Part shown: one piece after another, positions 7,473 through 9,188 of the stretch
How positions within the stretch are numbered: the first letter of the stretch is position 1
Layout: every line of letters begins with the position of its first letter
Assembly: GCA_947479185.1 (NCBI GenBank)
Contig: CANJYY010000079.1
Location: 1-9,188, forward strand
DNA length: 9,188 nucleotides
Direction: 5' to 3'
From: Caulobacteraceae bacterium
GTDB taxonomy: Bacteria; Pseudomonadota; Alphaproteobacteria; Caulobacterales; Caulobacteraceae
Made by a program: the position numbers and the translations under genes
Notes under the pieces: model-generated
Databases searched by the model: none
Told to the model about the DNA's origin: nothing
Seen by the model: the letters and a program-made list of their open reading frames with translations, nothing else

Positions 7473-8066
7473 ATGCGGGTGGGACTCTATGGCGGCTCGT
7501 TCAACCCCGTCCACGACGGCCATGTTCACGTGGCCGAGACGGCGCTGAAGAAGCTGCGCCTGGACCGGGTGATCTGGCTGGTCTCGCCGCAGAACCCCCT
7601 CAAGCAGCGCCACGAGACCGCCCCGTTGAAAGAGCGGATGGCCGGGGTTCGCGCCCGCGCCCGGGGCCCGGCGATGATCATCTCGGACGCCGAGACCCGC
7701 ATCGGCTCGCAGTACACGATCGATACGGTGCGGGTGCTCAGGGCGCGGTTCCCCGGCGTGCATTTCGTCTGGATCATGGGCGCCGACAGCCTGGCCGGGT
7801 TCCACGGCTGGCGCGGCTGGACCCAGATCATGCGCGAACTGCCGGTGGCCGTGGTCTCGCGGCCCTGGGCGGCGCTGAAGGCGCGCACCTCGCCGGCCGC
7901 CCGACGCTTCGCCCACTTCCGCCGGCCAGCCCGCGAAGGACCGCTGCTGCCGTTCATGAAGGCCCCCGCCTGGGTCTATCTGCGCGGGCCGTTCAACTTC
8001 GCCTCCTCGACCGCGATCCGCGACCGCCAGCGCAAGACTCCCGGGACCGATAGTCCCGGGACATAG
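7473..8066 (+). CDS. nadD: Nicotinate-nucleotide adenylyltransferase
   Basis: NadD joins nicotinate mononucleotide and ATP to give deamido-NAD in the cytoplasm. The start chosen is the ATG at 7473, whose peptide MRVGLYGGSFNPVHDGH carries the nucleotidyltransferase motif GGSFNPxHxGH (7-17) right at the N-terminus, as in E. coli and Bacillus. Other marks are VSPQNPLK (37-44), IMGADSLAGFHGW (101-113) and the C-terminal SSTAIR (178-183). The open frame extends upstream to an ATG at 7389, overlapping proA by 35 bases. Alphaproteobacterial NadD proteins often keep a PGM triplet before this motif, so initiation upstream is possible. The strongest ribosome binding site, GGGAGG (7428-7433), stands 9 bases before an in-frame CTG at 7443. 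The last residues, PGTDSPGT, are encoded by an inverted repeat. Identity is firm; the start is not. Confidence 0.93.
   Translation: MRVGLYGGSFNPVHDGHVHVAETALKKLRLDRVIWLVSPQNPLKQRHETAPLKERMAGVRARARGPAMIISDAETRIGSQYTIDTVRVLRARFPGVHFVWIMGADSLAGFHGWRGWTQIMRELPVAVVSRPWAALKARTSPAARRFAHFRRPAREGPLLPFMKAPAWVYLRGPFNFASSTAIRDRQRKTPGTDSPGT
8039..8061. repeat. 9-bp perfect hairpin inside the 3' end of nadD
   Basis: TCCCGGGAC (8039-8047) and GTCCCGGGA (8053-8061) are exact complements around a 5-base loop, ending 3 bases before the nadD stop codon. There is no T-run, so it is at most a factor-dependent terminator or a message stabiliser. A promoter-like sequence for rsfS begins about 30 bases later, which fits a unit boundary here. 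Confidence 0.55.
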
Positions 8067-8092
8067 CGAGACATCGCCGGGACACTGATTCG

Positions 8093-8121
8093 CTGACGTT
8101 TGGGCCAGGACGTGCTATGGG
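8093..8121 (+). promoter_or_regulatory. Probable promoter of rsfS-rlmH
   Basis: CTGACG (8093-8098, one mismatch to TTGACG) is followed after 15 bases by GCTATG (8114-8119), in keeping with the Caulobacter housekeeping pattern TTGACGS-N10-14-GCTANAWC. A GANTC site (GATTC, 8087-8091) abuts the -35 box. The spacing fits well but the -10 match is partial. Confidence 0.45.
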
Positions 8122-8155
8122 TCCCGCTTAGCGAGGCGAATAGAGGAGCATTCCG

Positions 8156-8569
8156 CTGAATCCCGAGTTGGCGCCCGAGGCGCACGAGGTCCTTTCGGGG
8201 ACTTCATCCGACGAACCCCGACAAAGTTACGGTTCGCTCGAAGATCTGATCCTGGCCCGTCTCGATGACGACAAGGCCGAGGAAATTGTCCTGATTGATC
8301 TCAGGGGCAAAAGCCCGATGGCTGACTCGATGATTGTCGCGTCAGGCCGTTCGCATCGCCATGTCGGCGCGCTGGCCGACCATGTCATGCGCGCGCTCAA
8401 GGAAGCCGGTCACGGCAAGGCGCGGGTCGAAGGCCTGCCGCACTGCGACTGGGTGCTGATCGACGCCGGCGACGTGGTCGTTCACCTGTTCCGCCCGGAA
8501 GTGCGCTCCTTCTACAACATCGAGAAGATCTGGTCGGTCGACTCGCCGCACATCACCCCGGCGAACTGA
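8156..8569 (+). CDS. rsfS: Ribosomal silencing factor RsfS (Iojap/DUF143 family)
   Basis: RsfS binds uL14 on the 50S subunit, blocks joining with 30S and lowers translation in starvation. The Iojap domain runs from about LEDLILARLDDDKAEEI to the end. Conserved stretches are VLIDLRGKSPMADSMIVASG, SHRHVGALADHV, EGLPHCDWVLIDAGDVVVHL and FRPEVRSFYNIEKIW. The N-terminal 25 or so residues are variable. Start choice is unusual. The strong site GAGGAG (8143-8148) stands 7 bases before an in-frame CTG at 8156, while the nearest conventional start, TTG at 8168, is 19 bases away. No ATG or GTG lies before the domain. I give the CTG start (137 residues); with TTG it is 133. rlmH follows after a palindromic repeat. 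Confidence 0.93.
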   Translation: MNPELAPEAHEVLSGTSSDEPRQSYGSLEDLILARLDDDKAEEIVLIDLRGKSPMADSMIVASGRSHRHVGALADHVMRALKEAGHGKARVEGLPHCDWVLIDAGDVVVHLFRPEVRSFYNIEKIWSVDSPHITPAN

Positions 8570-8572
8570 TCC

Positions 8573-8672
8573 TTCGAGACGCTTGCTTGAGGCTCGCTCC
8601 TCAGGATGACGAACAACGGCTGCCATAGTGTTCGTCATGGTGAGGAGCGGCCCCTCAGGGCCGCGTCTCGAA
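8573..8672. repeat. Large intergenic palindromic repeat element
   Basis: A left arm of 42 bases (8573-8614) and a right arm of 43 bases (8630-8672) are near-perfect reverse complements around a 15-base centre. Both arms carry TTCGAGACGC at the outside, GCTCCTCA in the middle and ATGACGAAC at the inside. Smaller hairpins nest within them, for example GCGGCCC/GGGCCGC (8647-8664). The pattern of TTCGAGACG...CTCCTCA plus TGAGGAG...CGTCTCGAA is one I recognise as a frequent REP-like family in alphaproteobacterial intergenic regions. It fills nearly all of the rsfS-rlmH spacer. Confidence 0.8.
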
Positions 8673-8685
8673 CCACGCACACAGC

Positions 8686-9150
8686 ATGAAGATCACCCTC
8701 CTCACCGTCGGCCGGCTGGGCCGTATGCCCGAGGCCCTGCTGGCGAAGGACTACGCCGAGCGGGCCACGGCCAGCGGTCGCTCGCTGGGTATTGGCCCGG
8801 TGGAGATCGTCGAGGTCGAGGCCCGCAAGCCGGGCAAGGCCGCCGAGGCCGAGGTGTTGCTCCCGCATCTGAAGGACGCCTACGTCATCGCCTGCGACGA
8901 GCACGGCGCCGTGCGGCCGTCGCGCGACTTCGCGGCCCAGATCGGCCGCCTGCGCGATGACGGCGTGCGCCGTCTGGTGTTCCTGATCGGCGGGGCCGAC
9001 GGGCTCGATCCCGCGATCCTCGACGCGGCCAACGCGAAACTGGCCTTCGGCCCCCAGACCTGGCCGCACGCCCTCGCCCGCGCCATGCTGGCCGAGCAGG
9101 TCTATCGCGCCGTGACCATCATGGCCGGCAGCCCCTACCACCGCGACTGA
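8686..9150 (+). CDS. rlmH: 23S rRNA (pseudouridine1915-N3)-methyltransferase
   Basis: RlmH, a small SPOUT (trefoil-knot) enzyme, methylates pseudouridine 1915 in helix 69 of 23S rRNA using S-adenosylmethionine. It does so on the assembled 70S ribosome. The 154 residues match the family length (155 in E. coli). The N-terminus is MKITLLTVGRL. AdoMet-binding parts are ACDEHG (69-74) and FLIGGADGLDP (99-109), and the C-terminal EQVYRAVTIMAGSPYHRD ends with the conserved PYHR. The ATG at 8686 gives the standard family start, but no Shine-Dalgarno-like sequence precedes it: the repeat element ends 13 bases upstream. It follows rsfS and likely shares its transcript. Confidence 0.97.
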   Translation: MKITLLTVGRLGRMPEALLAKDYAERATASGRSLGIGPVEIVEVEARKPGKAAEAEVLLPHLKDAYVIACDEHGAVRPSRDFAAQIGRLRDDGVRRLVFLIGGADGLDPAILDAANAKLAFGPQTWPHALARAMLAEQVYRAVTIMAGSPYHRD

Positions 9151-9177
9151 CGGCGCGCCGTCTGCTATCAGCCATTG

Positions 9178-9188
9178 ATGCGCCGCCG
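9178..9188 (+). CDS. Possible start of a downstream gene (first codons only)
   Basis: An ATG at 9178 opens a frame reading MRR to the window edge, 27 bases after the rlmH stop. A GCTATC box (9164-9169) lies just upstream and could be a -10 element for a near-leaderless transcript. In related genomes a murein-hydrolase activator (EnvC/M23 peptidase) often follows rlmH, but three codons cannot show this. Confidence 0.25.

Noticed and set aside
8039..8061. Hairpin at the nadD end as a classical intrinsic terminator
   Set aside because: The stem is strong but no T-tract follows, so it is listed as a repeat and possible boundary element only.

Overview
This is a GC-rich chromosomal segment whose gene order and protein sequences point to an alphaproteobacterium, most likely Caulobacterales (Caulobacter/Phenylobacterium-like). 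Three things support this. The ObgE residue numbering matches Caulobacter CgtA (P168 in the P-loop, N280 in NKVD). RplU carries a long Ala/Lys/Pro tail. Promoters of the TTGAC(G/T)/GCTA type are recognisable. Genus and species cannot be fixed from the window.

Left end (1-891, minus strand): a two-gene unit reads out of the window. A GTG-started six-helix membrane protein with NicO-like histidine motifs is followed by a COG0523/CobW-family metallochaperone GTPase, cut off at base 1. A perfect 15-bp palindrome lies in the probable promoter just upstream of the membrane gene, in the place where a Zur/Fur-type metal repressor would act.

Centre left (1034-2706, plus strand): a clear housekeeping promoter and a leader hairpin precede rplU-rpmA (50S proteins bL21 and bL27). 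Two strong hairpins follow, the second with a U-run (terminator). A RimJ/RimL-like GNAT acetyltransferase comes next. It converges on a minus-strand, exported DsbA-like thiol oxidoreductase (2720-3352).

Centre right (3471-8066, plus strand): obgE, a small secreted four-cysteine protein, proB, proA and nadD lie close together (gaps of 16, -1 and 32 bases, then an overlap or short gap) and look like one operon. It joins 50S assembly, proline biosynthesis (glutamate to glutamate semialdehyde) and NAD synthesis. The operon is preceded by contiguous hairpins that can fold over the obgE ribosome binding site. It ends with a 9-bp hairpin inside the last codons of nadD.

Right end (8093-9188, plus strand): a promoter-like sequence precedes rsfS, whose best-placed start is a CTG codon. 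A large palindromic intergenic repeat follows, then rlmH, and perhaps the first codons of another gene. rplU, rpmA, obgE, rsfS and rlmH all act on the large ribosomal subunit, and this clustering is common in proteobacteria. No tRNA, rRNA, CRISPR array, transposase, phage gene or defence system is visible. The most interesting parts are the metal-linked unit at the left edge, the unknown disulfide-type protein between obgE and proB, and the repeat and start-codon features around nadD-rsfS-rlmH.
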